DNA of 64,000 nucleotides, taken from contig JBHOQX010000100.1 of NCBI GenBank assembly GCA_042408595.1, positions 170,330 through 234,329 on the forward strand, in the 5' to 3' direction. The translations under genes and the position numbers were made by a program. Below, in pieces: positions 51,970-60,774 of this stretch (position 1 is the first letter of the stretch; every line of letters starts with the position of its first letter). The DNA comes from JBHOQX01 sp042408595. GTDB lineage: Bacteria; Chloroflexota; Chloroflexia; Chloroflexales; Roseiflexaceae. Below the pieces are notes generated by a model. The model saw only the letters and a list, made by a program, of their open reading frames with translations, was not told where the DNA came from and made no database searches.

Positions 51970-52024
51970 CTGGCACCGGCGTCGCCGTGCCAGCGGCGGG
52001 CTGGGTAGGACGACTGCCCAGCCC
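51970..52024 (+). promoter_or_regulatory. Two mRNA hairpins between pufA and pufLM
   Basis: Hairpin 1 (51970-51993): CTGGCAC and GTGCCAG with an inner GGC/GCC and one bulge. Hairpin 2 (51998-52024): GGGCTGGG and CCCAGCCC around an 11-nt loop. There is no T run, so these are more like the decay-blocking or partial-termination hairpins that in purple bacteria raise antenna mRNA over reaction-centre mRNA. Confidence 0.6.
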
Positions 52025-52137
52025 TGCAGCCATCCAGGCGCCGCTAGCCAGAGGACTGCACAGTCGGCCTGCCTGGCACATCAACGACCCGGCTATGAGA
52101 CGGCACCCTCCCGCGACTAGAAAGCGAGAGACCCCCG

Positions 52138-54114
52138 ATGTCAGAACGACCTCCCGATCCGGTCCCGCCGCCCGAGTCTGACCCCGTCACGCGCGGCGGG
52201 ACGCCGCGGACCGTCGAGACGGAGCAGCGCGCCGCGGGCGCGCTCGCCGCCGCCGATGCCCAGGCCGGCGATGTGATCCCGTTCTCGCTTGTCGAAGAGT
52301 TCTACAAACGCCCTGGCGGGACGATGTTCGCGCAGGTGTTCGGCAGCGATCCGCTCGATTTCTGGATCGGGCGGTTCTATGTCGGCTTCTGGGGTCTGGT
52401 CTCAGTCACGTTTGCCGCGATCGGCGCGATCTTTTATTTCTACCAGTTTATCGTCGTTGAAGGCACGTACAACATCCTCCAGGCGCGGATCGACCCGCCG
52501 CCGCTGTCGGTGGGGCTGCGCCTCCAGGCGCCGGGCCAGCCGGGGTTCAACTGGCAGATCATTGTGATCTGCGCCACGATCGCCTTTATCGCCTGGGGGC
52601 TGCGCGAGATCGATATCTGCCGCAAGCTGCGCATGGGGATCGAGGTGCCGCTCTGCTTCTTCGCGGTCGTCTCGTCCTGGATCACGCTGCAATGGCTGCG
52701 CCCGCTGCTGATGGGCTCGTGGGGCAACGGCTTCCCACTCGGGATCACGCACCATCTCGACTGGGTGTCGAACATCGGCTACCAGTATTTCAACTTCTTC
52801 TACAACCCGTTCCACGCGATCGGCATTTCGCTGCTGTTCTTCAGCACCATGCTCCTGTCGATGCACGGCTCGGCCATCCGGATGATCATGAACCGGCCGA
52901 AGGCCACCGTGCATAACATCGACGTCTTCTGGCGCGGCATCACCACCGGTTATAGTATCGGCGAGATCGGCATCCACCGGATCGCCTTCTGGTTCGCCGC
53001 GGCCGCCGTGCTGGTCGCCAACCTCTGCATCCTGCTCTCCGGCACGCTGGTGTGGGATTGGAACGCCTTCTGGCGCTTCTGGGACCGCCTGCCCTGGTGG
53101 AGCATCGCCGGTGCGACGACCGGCCTGATCGGTGCGGCGGTCGTCACGCGGGGGACGCGCCCGGAGCCAGAGGTGGACCTGAATGCGCTGGAGGAGGGAC
53201 GCGCGGGCTTGGCAACCTCGTTCGGGATCAACAAGCGAGCCTATATCGGTTGGATGGACCGGCTGTTCGGCAGCGGCACGATCGGGCCGTTCTATCTGGG
53301 GCTGTGGGGCGCGATCGCGCTCGGGGCGTTCAGCACGACGGTGTTCATCATCCTGATCTCATACATCACCTCGCCGGAGGTCAACTACAACTTCATCCTG
53401 TTCCTGCGCGAGTTCCCGAACCTGTCGGTCAACCCACCGCCGCCGAAGTACGGCCTGGGGATCGCGCCGTGGTACGAAGGCGGGAACTGGCAGGTGGCGA
53501 CCTTCTTCCTGCATCTCAGCGTGCTGGCGTGGTGGGTGCGGATCTACACCCGCGCCCGCGAGACGGGGGTCGGCGCGAACCTGGCGCGGGCGTTCGCCGC
53601 GGCGCTGTTCCTGTACTTCACCATTTACCTGATCCGCCCCCTCTTGCTCGGAAGCTGGGCGGAAGCGCCGGGCCACGGCCTGCGGGCCCAACTCGACTGG
53701 ACGAACAACGTCAGCATCCGCTATGGCAACTTCTACTACAACCCGTTCCACATGCTCTCGATCTTCTTCCTGCTCGGCTCAACCATGCTGCTGGGCATGC
53801 ACGGCGCGACGATCGTCGCTACATCACCCTACGGCGCGGAGCTGGAAGCGAAAGAGATGCAGATCGAGGGGCCGGGGACGCACCGTGCGCAGCTCTTCTG
53901 GCGCTGGACGATGGGCTTCAACGCCAACGCGGCCAGCATCCACTACTGGGCGTGGTGGTTCGCCGTTCTGTGCGTGATCACCGGCGCGATCGGGCTGCTG
54001 CTGTCGGGGACGGTTATTCACGACTGGTATGCCTGGGCCGAGAAGGCGCATATCGTCGCCCCGCTCGACCCGAAGGCCGACTGGTCGCAGTTCTTGCAAA
54101 CGCCAGTGCGATAG
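52138..54114 (+). CDS. pufLM: Fused reaction-centre L-M polypeptide
   Basis: A 658-aa type II reaction-centre protein in which L (about 60-335) and M (about 365-640) are joined by a short polar linker (GTRPEPEVDLNALEEGRAG), as in Roseiflexus. Ligands in L: His206 (THHLDW, accessory bacteriochlorophyll), His226 (NPFH, special pair), His243 and His280 (iron). In M: His538 (NPFH, special pair), His555 (GMHGAT) and His602 (SIHYWAWW) for iron. At the position equal to the M accessory-pigment His of purple bacteria there is Gln518 (AQLDW), consistent with the three-bacteriopheophytin FAP centre. An N-terminal 60-residue soluble extension is present. Ten membrane helices are expected. Confidence 0.95.
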   Translation: MSERPPDPVPPPESDPVTRGGTPRTVETEQRAAGALAAADAQAGDVIPFSLVEEFYKRPGGTMFAQVFGSDPLDFWIGRFYVGFWGLVSVTFAAIGAIFYFYQFIVVEGTYNILQARIDPPPLSVGLRLQAPGQPGFNWQIIVICATIAFIAWGLREIDICRKLRMGIEVPLCFFAVVSSWITLQWLRPLLMGSWGNGFPLGITHHLDWVSNIGYQYFNFFYNPFHAIGISLLFFSTMLLSMHGSAIRMIMNRPKATVHNIDVFWRGITTGYSIGEIGIHRIAFWFAAAAVLVANLCILLSGTLVWDWNAFWRFWDRLPWWSIAGATTGLIGAAVVTRGTRPEPEVDLNALEEGRAGLATSFGINKRAYIGWMDRLFGSGTIGPFYLGLWGAIALGAFSTTVFIILISYITSPEVNYNFILFLREFPNLSVNPPPPKYGLGIAPWYEGGNWQVATFFLHLSVLAWWVRIYTRARETGVGANLARAFAAALFLYFTIYLIRPLLLGSWAEAPGHGLRAQLDWTNNVSIRYGNFYYNPFHMLSIFFLLGSTMLLGMHGATIVATSPYGAELEAKEMQIEGPGTHRAQLFWRWTMGFNANAASIHYWAWWFAVLCVITGAIGLLLSGTVIHDWYAWAEKAHIVAPLDPKADWSQFLQTPVR

Positions 54115-54141
54115 TGCGCGACGATTGAAAGAGGCCATCCT

Positions 54142-55086
54142 ATGTATAACAGTCGCAACGCCGCGCCACTCTTCAGCGAGCGCTCCGCCTTTCTTGCCGT
54201 CTTCGCGCTGATCTCGCTGGCGTTCCTGGTCGGCAGCATCGGGGTCGTCTGGTGGATCAGCGGGTATCTGCGCGCGCAGGCTCGGGCCGCCGCGCCACAG
54301 CCCTCGCCGATCTACACCGCCTATACCAACTTGCCGTCGAACTACCTGAAACCCGAGTCGCTCGCGGCGATGACCGCCTATACCAACGCCCATCCACAGC
54401 CACAAAATGTTCAGATCCTGAAGGGGCTTAGCACCGCTCAGATCGCGAACTACATGGTCGCGCAGGTCTCCGGTGGGCTCAAAGTCGATTGTACCCATTG
54501 CCATAACCTGGCGAACGGCAACTTCGCCGACGAGTCGAACCCGAACAAGGCCAAATCGCGGCAGATGATGCTGATGTCGGCCGACCTGAACCAGAATTTT
54601 GTCGCGAAGCTGCCCGAATCGGTCGGCAACAAGCAGATCACCTGCGCGACGTGCCACAATGGCCGTCCGGTCAATTTCAACGGTCAGACCGGCCCAGGCA
54701 CCAATTACCCCGCCGATCAAAGCACGAACCCGGATAGCTTCCGCCTTCCGCTCGATAACCTCGACGTGCTCAAGATCACCGGCAAGAGGGACCCGGATCT
54801 GAACGCGGTGCAACTCAACCAGTACACGATGTACCACATGAACCAAAGCCTGGGGGTGGGCTGCACGTTCTGCCACAACGCGCGCTACTTCCCGAGCAAC
54901 GAGATCCCGCAGAAGGGCTACGCGCTGACGATGCTGCAGATGACGCAGCACATCAAGCAGCAGTATCTCTCGCTGATGAACAACAAGGAGCCGTCCTGCT
55001 GGATGTGCCACCGCGGCGCGAGCCTGCCGCCCGGCTCGGCCAACCCCGGGCAGGTGCCGGCGATGCTGTCGAGCAAGCCGCAATAG
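54142..55086 (+). CDS. pufC: Reaction-centre tetraheme cytochrome c
   Basis: A 314-aa protein with an N-terminal uncleaved membrane helix (about 16-40, FLAVFALISLAFLVGSIGVVWW) and four CxxCH motifs: Cys117-His121, Cys168-His172, Cys241-His245 and Cys286-His290. It lacks a lipobox, so it is anchored by the helix, as in Roseiflexus, and would face the periplasm where it reduces the special pair and receives electrons from auracyanin. Met residues in the helices before each heme (for example RQMMLM and MYHM) can serve as sixth ligands. Follows pufLM by 27 bp. Confidence 0.94.
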   Translation: MYNSRNAAPLFSERSAFLAVFALISLAFLVGSIGVVWWISGYLRAQARAAAPQPSPIYTAYTNLPSNYLKPESLAAMTAYTNAHPQPQNVQILKGLSTAQIANYMVAQVSGGLKVDCTHCHNLANGNFADESNPNKAKSRQMMLMSADLNQNFVAKLPESVGNKQITCATCHNGRPVNFNGQTGPGTNYPADQSTNPDSFRLPLDNLDVLKITGKRDPDLNAVQLNQYTMYHMNQSLGVGCTFCHNARYFPSNEIPQKGYALTMLQMTQHIKQQYLSLMNNKEPSCWMCHRGASLPPGSANPGQVPAMLSSKPQ

Positions 55087-55203
55087 GCCGATTGCAGGCG
55101 ATGCGGATCAGGGTGTGTACGCCGCAGAGGGTGCAGCGTTCACCAGGAATGGGCGATCACGCTGTGCCCTCCATCTCCTCGCTGGCTCGCTTAAGGGATC
55201 GCC

Positions 55204-56625
55204 GTGATACCAGGCAAGGCCGGACTCGACAAGGCGCGTGCGCGAATCGCCGGCTGGTTCGCGCGCCACCAAGAGACGCAGCGCTGGCTACGGGTGCTGC
55301 GCCTCGGGCTGTTCCAGTTCGGCATGGGGCTCTCGCTTGCGCCGATCACCGGCGCGCTCAACCGGGTACTGATCGATAACCTCGGCATCTCGGCCGCGCT
55401 CGTCGGGTTCCTGATCGCCATCCACTATTTTGTCTCGCCGGTGCGCGCCCTGATCGGCTACCGCTCCGACCAGAAGCGCGCCGAGGGGCGCTGGCGCACG
55501 CCCTACATCGTGCTCGGCATCCTGATGACCTTCGGCGGGCTGGCGAACGTACCGTTCTCGCTGCTGCTGCTCGGCGGGCACGGCCACCTGCCCTACCTGC
55601 CATCGGTGATCGTCTGCGTCCTGATCTTTCTGGCCTACGGCATCGGCGTCAACATCGCCGAGACCGCCTACCTGGCGCTGGTCAGCGACCTGACGCCGCC
55701 GCGGGAGCGCGGGCGCGTGCTGGCCGTGCTCTGGATGCTGCTCGTGCTCGGCACGGTCGTGAGTTCGATCTTGCTCGGCAATCTGCTCCTCGACTATAGC
55801 GATGAGCGGCTGATCGCCATCCTGAAGACATCCGCCGTTATTTTCATCGTGTTCGCCTTTGTGTCGATCTGGAAGCAGGAGCGGATGCGCCCCGACGGCA
55901 CGGTGATCAGCGAGTACGACGAGCCCCGCGTCCGGCCCGCGCTTGGCGAGTCGCTGCGGGTGCTGGCGCGCACGCGCCCGGTGCGCAACCTGTTCGTGGT
56001 GCTGTTCCTGGCAACGGTCGCCTTCGCGACCCACGATGTCCTGCTCGAGCCATACGGCGGCCAGGTGCTCGACATGAGCATCGCTGCGACCACCGGGCTG
56101 ACCGCGCTGTGGGGCGTGGCGATGCTGCTGGCGATCCCCGCCGCCGGCTGGCTGCTCTGGCGCGGCTACTCGCCGGTGCTGCCGATCATGCTCGGCTGCG
56201 CCGTCGGCGCGCTGGGCTTCCTGGTGATTACACTGGCGAACAGCCCGGCGCTGGGCAACCCCTTTCGTTCCGGCGTCGCGCTGATCGGCATGGGGCGCGG
56301 GCTGTTTATCGTCGGCAGCGTCGCGCTGGTCATGGCCCTGGCGGACCGCAGCCACGCCGGGCTGCTCCTGGGCCTCTGGGGTGTCATGCAAGCCCTGGCG
56401 CAGGGGGTCGGCGCGGTGGCCGGCGGGCTGGTGCGCGACCTGGCGCAGGCACAGTCCGGCAATGTCGCGCTCGGCTACACGCTGGTGTACGCGGCGTCGT
56501 TGGGGGTGCTGCTGCTGGCGCTAGGGCTGCTGGCCGCGCTGCGGCTGGGCCGCCAGATTCGGGCGCCAGTTGCCTCGCCCTGGAGCGGGCTGCAGGATAT
56601 CCCGGCCGATCAGATCATCTATTGA
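55204..56625 (+). CDS. PucC/LhaA-like BCD-family carrier for antenna assembly
   Basis: A 473-aa 12-span membrane protein with GTG start. LGLFQFGMGLSLAPITGALNRVLIDNLGISAALVGFLIAIHYFVSPVRALIGYRSDQ is the highly conserved PucC/LhaA/BCD opening. GRWRTPYIVLGIL, SDLTPPRERGRVLAVLW and VLGTVVSSILLGNLL follow. The family helps insert bacteriochlorophyll-antenna complexes into membranes. Its place between pufC and bchG fits that role exactly. Ligand handled not proven. Confidence 0.88.
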   Translation: MIPGKAGLDKARARIAGWFARHQETQRWLRVLRLGLFQFGMGLSLAPITGALNRVLIDNLGISAALVGFLIAIHYFVSPVRALIGYRSDQKRAEGRWRTPYIVLGILMTFGGLANVPFSLLLLGGHGHLPYLPSVIVCVLIFLAYGIGVNIAETAYLALVSDLTPPRERGRVLAVLWMLLVLGTVVSSILLGNLLLDYSDERLIAILKTSAVIFIVFAFVSIWKQERMRPDGTVISEYDEPRVRPALGESLRVLARTRPVRNLFVVLFLATVAFATHDVLLEPYGGQVLDMSIAATTGLTALWGVAMLLAIPAAGWLLWRGYSPVLPIMLGCAVGALGFLVITLANSPALGNPFRSGVALIGMGRGLFIVGSVALVMALADRSHAGLLLGLWGVMQALAQGVGAVAGGLVRDLAQAQSGNVALGYTLVYAASLGVLLLALGLLAALRLGRQIRAPVASPWSGLQDIPADQIIY

Positions 56626-56646
56626 GGCGCGGGTGCGCGCCGTTGT

Positions 56647-56663
56647 GCGGGCTTGTAGCCCGC
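56647..56663. terminator. Short hairpin before bchG
   Basis: GCGGGCT-tgt-AGCCCGC (56647-56663) forms a 7-bp stem with a 3-nt loop, 21 nt after the carrier gene stop. It may attenuate readthrough into bchG or be a dispersed hairpin repeat; no T run is present. Confidence 0.4.
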
Positions 56664-56708
56664 TCTCACCGACCGCATGCTGCGGGACTGAAAGCACTGG
56701 ACACACGC

Positions 56709-57617
56709 ATGGCAGACCCGACCGCCACCACCCCCGCGATCACCCAACCGAAAGCCCCTGCCAACCCGCTGGCGCGCTCGCTCGCGCTGATGAAGCCGGT
56801 CACCTGGTTCGCGCCGGCCTGGGCCTTCCTCTGCGGCAGCATGGCCAGCGGCGCAACCGGCTGGACGGTCGACGACATCGGGCGGATCGCGCTCGGCACG
56901 CTGCTCGCCGGCCCGATTGTCTGCGGCATGTCGCAGGTGCTGAACGACTACTGCGACCGCGAGGTGGACGCGATCAACGAGCCGGCGCGCCTGATCCCCG
57001 CCGGGCTGGTCTCGACGCGCCAGGTCTTTATCACGATCGGCGTGCTGGCGGCGGCGGCGCTCGCGATCGCCTTCTTTCTGGGGCAGCCGGTCGCCCTGCT
57101 GACCGGCCTGGGCATGCTGCTGGCGGTGATCTACAGCGTCCACCCGATCCGCGCCAAGCGCAACGGCTGGATCGGCAACGCGCTGGTGGCGGTGGCCTAC
57201 GAGGGGCTGCCATGGCTGGCCGGGCATCTGGCCTTCGCCCCGCTCACCCTGCCGAGCGTGGTCCTGGCGGCGCTGTACTCGGTCGGGGCGCATGGGATCA
57301 TGACCATCAATGACTTCAAGAGCATCGAGGGCGACCGTGCGATGGGTATCCGCACCATTCCCGTGCTCTATGGGCCGTGGGGCGCGGCCTGGCTGGCGGT
57401 GCTGACGATGGATACCGCGCAACTGTTTGTGCTGATGATGTTCGCCGTGTGGGGGCGCTGGCTGGCGTTCGCGATCATCGCCGCGCTGTTCGTGGCGCAG
57501 CTACCGTTCCAGGTGCGCTTCATCCGCGACCCGCGCGCCAATGCGGTCTTTTACAACGCCAGCGGCACAACGCTGTTCGTGTGGGGGATGCTGGTGGCAG
57601 CGCTCGGGATTCGCTGA
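56709..57617 (+). CDS. bchG: Bacteriochlorophyll synthase (esterification with the polyprenyl tail)
   Basis: A 302-aa UbiA-family membrane prenyltransferase; ATG at 56709. It attaches geranylgeranyl or phytyl diphosphate to bacteriochlorophyllide. The first Asp-rich motif VLNDYCDREVDAINEPARLIPAG (about 77-99) is the BchG/ChlG form (NDYxDRxxDAINEP), and AHGIMTINDFKSIEGDRAMGI near 200 the second. Eight to nine hydrophobic segments are present. It lies before bchP, whose product reduces the same tail. Alternative assignment to another chlorophyll synthase paralogue such as BchK is unlikely given no chlorosome genes here. Confidence 0.92.
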   Translation: MADPTATTPAITQPKAPANPLARSLALMKPVTWFAPAWAFLCGSMASGATGWTVDDIGRIALGTLLAGPIVCGMSQVLNDYCDREVDAINEPARLIPAGLVSTRQVFITIGVLAAAALAIAFFLGQPVALLTGLGMLLAVIYSVHPIRAKRNGWIGNALVAVAYEGLPWLAGHLAFAPLTLPSVVLAALYSVGAHGIMTINDFKSIEGDRAMGIRTIPVLYGPWGAAWLAVLTMDTAQLFVLMMFAVWGRWLAFAIIAALFVAQLPFQVRFIRDPRANAVFYNASGTTLFVWGMLVAALGIR

Positions 57618-57723
57618 CAGGGCGGCACGCGAGCGGCAGGGCTCGTCAATCCGGCCTGGCAGGCATATGCGATACGCCTGACCGCACCGTGTCATCGTGT
57701 CAGGCGCACGGGAGGCGAAGGGC

Positions 57724-58953
57724 ATGGACGAAGTCCTGGTTGTCGGCGCAGCGGTCGGCGGCACGATAGCGGCAGAGACATTGGCGAAGGCCGGCGTGCC
57801 GGTCATCCTGCTGGAGCGCGACCTGTCGCGTATCAAGCCGTGTGGTGGCGCAGTGCCGCCGGTCGCGTTCGCTGAGTTCGACCTGCCGGAACGCCTGATC
57901 TCGCGCAAGGTACGCCGCGCGCTGGTGCATTCGCCGACCGAGCGCACGGTCGCGATCGAGGTCGCCGGGATCAACGGCCCGCAGGAGGACGACTACATCG
58001 CGATGTGCTGTCGCGAGGAGTTCGACCAGTATCTGCGGCAGCGGGCGGCGGCGCACGGCGCGACGCTGATCGAGGGCCAGCTCACCGGGCTCGCTGTGGA
58101 TACGAGCGGTGTGACGGCGCGCTACCGCGAGCGGGCGAGCGGCACCGAGCGCACCCTGCGGGTCGCCGCCGTGATCGGCGCGGACGGGGCCTACTCGGCG
58201 ACGGCCAGGGCGCTCGGCCTGCCGAACCTGCCGCGCTGCGTGGCGATCCAGGACCGCATCCGCCTGCCCCCGGAGAAGATGGCCCGCTGGGAGGACACCG
58301 CCGACCTCTACCTCGGCGCGGATGTCAGCCCTGACCTGTACGCCTGGGCCTTCCCCAAGAAGGACCATGTCGCGGTTGGCATGGGCGCGGGGCACGGCCA
58401 CACCAAAGCGGTCAAGACGCACCTGGAGAACCTGAAGCGCCGGATCGCGCCCGACATCGAAGGTGGCGAAGTGTACATGACCGAAGCCCATGCGCTGCCG
58501 ATGCATCCCCGTCCACAGATCGCCTTCGCGCGGGTGATGCTGATCGGCGACGCTGCCGGGCTGGTGGTCGGCACCTCCGGCGAAGGCATCTATTGGGCGA
58601 TGAAGAGCGGCAAGCTGGCCGCCGAGACGCTGGCCGCCAGCCTGCCCGACGCCTCACTCCAGGCGCTGCGGCGCTATGAGCGCGCCTGGTGGAAGACCTA
58701 CGGGACGATGTACCGCTTCCTGCGCTGGCTGCAACGCTGGGGCTATGGCAACCAGCGGCAGATGGAAGTCTTCACCGATATGTGCCGCAACCGGGACGTG
58801 CAGCAACTCACCTTCGAGTCCTACATGCACAAAACGATGACGCCGGTCCCGTGGCTGGCACAGCTGCGCATGACCGGCGACATCCTGGCGGCGCAGCTAC
58901 GGCATTATCTCCCTAGACTCAGGGCCGACGAGCAGCGTCTGTTGCGCACCTGA
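57724..58953 (+). CDS. bchP: Geranylgeranyl reductase for bacteriochlorophyll tail
   Basis: A 409-aa flavoprotein; ATG at 57724 follows GGGAGGCGAAG. It reduces the geranylgeranyl group to phytyl. MDEVLVVGAAVGGTIAAETLAKAGVPVILLERD is a slightly altered FAD motif (GAAVGG), followed by KPCGGAVPPVAFAEF, the BchP/ChlP hallmark, ADGAYSATARALGL, VGMGAGHGH, and MLIGDAAGLVVGTSGEGIYWAMKSGKLAAE. Complete length. Between bchG and the puhE-cobW gene. Confidence 0.92.
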   Translation: MDEVLVVGAAVGGTIAAETLAKAGVPVILLERDLSRIKPCGGAVPPVAFAEFDLPERLISRKVRRALVHSPTERTVAIEVAGINGPQEDDYIAMCCREEFDQYLRQRAAAHGATLIEGQLTGLAVDTSGVTARYRERASGTERTLRVAAVIGADGAYSATARALGLPNLPRCVAIQDRIRLPPEKMARWEDTADLYLGADVSPDLYAWAFPKKDHVAVGMGAGHGHTKAVKTHLENLKRRIAPDIEGGEVYMTEAHALPMHPRPQIAFARVMLIGDAAGLVVGTSGEGIYWAMKSGKLAAETLAASLPDASLQALRRYERAWWKTYGTMYRFLRWLQRWGYGNQRQMEVFTDMCRNRDVQQLTFESYMHKTMTPVPWLAQLRMTGDILAAQLRHYLPRLRADEQRLLRT

Positions 58954-59040
58954 GCGGACGCGTCGGTGCGCGGGGAGGGCGATGCTTCCCGTTCACCTGA
59001 TCATCTGCGCATCCGTTGAGCCTGGATTGCGAGAAGTCAC

Positions 59041-60774
59041 ATGCACCTGTACCTCCTCCCCGTACTGTTCGCCCTCTTCGTCTGGTGGTTCACCACCGGC
59101 CTGATCATCTACCTGGACGGCCTGCCGCGCCGTACGTTCAAGTGGAGCTTTCTCGGCGCGACGCTCCTGATGGCCGTCGCGCTGTGGGGCCTCTACGCTA
59201 CACGCAGCGACACCAGCGTCGCCGGTGCATATCTGGCCTTCACCTGGGGCACGCTCGCCTGGGGCTGGCAGGAGATGAGCTTCTACATGGGGTATGTCAC
59301 CGGCCCGCGCCGCACCCCCTGCCCGGACGGCTGCGGCGGCCCGCGGCACTTCGGCCACGCCGTGCAGACCAGCCTGTACCACGAGCTGGCGGTGATCGCT
59401 GCGGCGCTGGCCGTCTTCGCGCTGACCTGGGGCGGCGCAAACCAGGTCGGGCTGTGGACGTTCATGATTATGTGGTGGATGCACCAGAGCGCCAAGCTGA
59501 ACGTCTTCTTCGGCGTGCGCAACCTGAACGAGGAGTTCCTGCCGGAGCACCTCCAGTTCCTGCGCAGCTTCCTGACCAAGAAGCCGATGAATGTCTTCTT
59601 CCCGCTCTCGGTCACGGTCTCGACCGTGATCGCCGCGCTGCTGTTCGCGCGCGCCCTCGCGCCGGAGGCCGCCCCGTTCCAGGCGGTCGGCTACTCCCTG
59701 CTCGGCGCGCTGATGGCGTTGGCGATCCTGGAGCACTGGCTGCTCGTGCTGCCGATCCCGAACAAAATCTGGAACTGGGGCCTCAAATCGCGCGGTACGC
59801 TGCGCCCGGCCGATGTCGAGGTGGTCGTCGGCTTCCTCGGCGCGGGCAAGACGACCTTTCTGCGGCGCATGCTGGCCGAGGCCGACCCGAACGTGCGGAC
59901 GGTCGTGCTGGTGAACGATTTCGGCGCGGTCAACGTGGACGGCGCGCTGCTCGATGGGCGGGGCGCGGACGTGGTCGAGTTGCCGAACGGCTGCATCTGC
60001 TGCTCCCTGCGCAACGACCTGGCCCGCCAGATTCGCGAGGTGGTGGCGCGCTGGGCGCCACAGCGGCTGCTGATCGAGCCGAGCGGCGTGGCCGAGGTGA
60101 CATCGCTGCTGCGGGTGCTGGGCCGGCCCGATCTGGCCGACGCCGTCCGGAGCGTGCGCGTCTATACTCTGATCGACGCCCGCGCGTTTTTGAGCGAGTA
60201 CGCCCGGATGCCCGGCTATTTCGAGGCTCAGGCCAATATCGCGCCGGTGCTGATCATCAATAAGACCGACCTGGTGACGCCGGCAGAGGTTCGTACGATC
60301 CAGGAGACGCTGCGCGCGCTCAACCCACACGCGCGGATCGTTACGGCGCTCTATGGCGCAGTCGAGTCGGGCGCGCTGGACGAGACGGCGACCTTCGATC
60401 AGGCGGCCCTGGGCGCCGATGACGCGCACGAGCATGGCGAGCACGAAGCCGCCCTGGGTCTGGAGAACTGGTACGGCCCGCTTCCCGGCGTCTACGACGA
60501 GGCGGCGCTCCGCGCGCTACTGAACGAGGCGGCGGCCGGCGCGTTCGGCGAGGTGCTGCGGATGAAAGGTGTCGTGCAGGTGCGGCGCGGCTGGGTGCAT
60601 TTCGACCTGGCCGGCGGTCAGACCAGCGTCGCCGCCTTCGCACCGCGGGCCGACGAGCTGCCGCGCGCGCTCGCCATCGGCCGCCGGATCGATGCGCCCC
60701 GCCTGGAAGCCGCGCTGGCCGCCTGCCGGCACGAAGCCGGCGATGGGAAGGTCGCGCTCGCGCCAGCGGTATGA
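59041..60774 (+). CDS. PuhE (DUF3623) membrane domain fused to CobW-type GTPase
   Basis: A 577-aa protein. Residues 1-250 carry about 7 membrane helices and match PuhE, a photosynthetic complex assembly protein: WWFTTGLIIYLDGLPRRTF, TWGTLAWGWQEMSFYMGYVTG, MWWMHQSAKLNVFFGVRNLNEEFLP, LSVTVSTVIAALLF. From 260 a COG0523/CobW GTPase follows: Walker A GFLGAGKTT (264-272), VNDFGAVNVDG, metal-binding CICC (318-321), LLIEPSGVAE, NKTD near 400, a His/Glu/Asp-rich loop (DDAHEHGEHE near 460) and the CobW C-terminal domain. Such GTPases deliver metals to targets. The fusion ties a metallochaperone to pigment-complex assembly. It overlaps the next gene by 4 bp. Confidence 0.88.
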   Translation: MHLYLLPVLFALFVWWFTTGLIIYLDGLPRRTFKWSFLGATLLMAVALWGLYATRSDTSVAGAYLAFTWGTLAWGWQEMSFYMGYVTGPRRTPCPDGCGGPRHFGHAVQTSLYHELAVIAAALAVFALTWGGANQVGLWTFMIMWWMHQSAKLNVFFGVRNLNEEFLPEHLQFLRSFLTKKPMNVFFPLSVTVSTVIAALLFARALAPEAAPFQAVGYSLLGALMALAILEHWLLVLPIPNKIWNWGLKSRGTLRPADVEVVVGFLGAGKTTFLRRMLAEADPNVRTVVLVNDFGAVNVDGALLDGRGADVVELPNGCICCSLRNDLARQIREVVARWAPQRLLIEPSGVAEVTSLLRVLGRPDLADAVRSVRVYTLIDARAFLSEYARMPGYFEAQANIAPVLIINKTDLVTPAEVRTIQETLRALNPHARIVTALYGAVESGALDETATFDQAALGADDAHEHGEHEAALGLENWYGPLPGVYDEAALRALLNEAAAGAFGEVLRMKGVVQVRRGWVHFDLAGGQTSVAAFAPRADELPRALAIGRRIDAPRLEAALAACRHEAGDGKVALAPAV

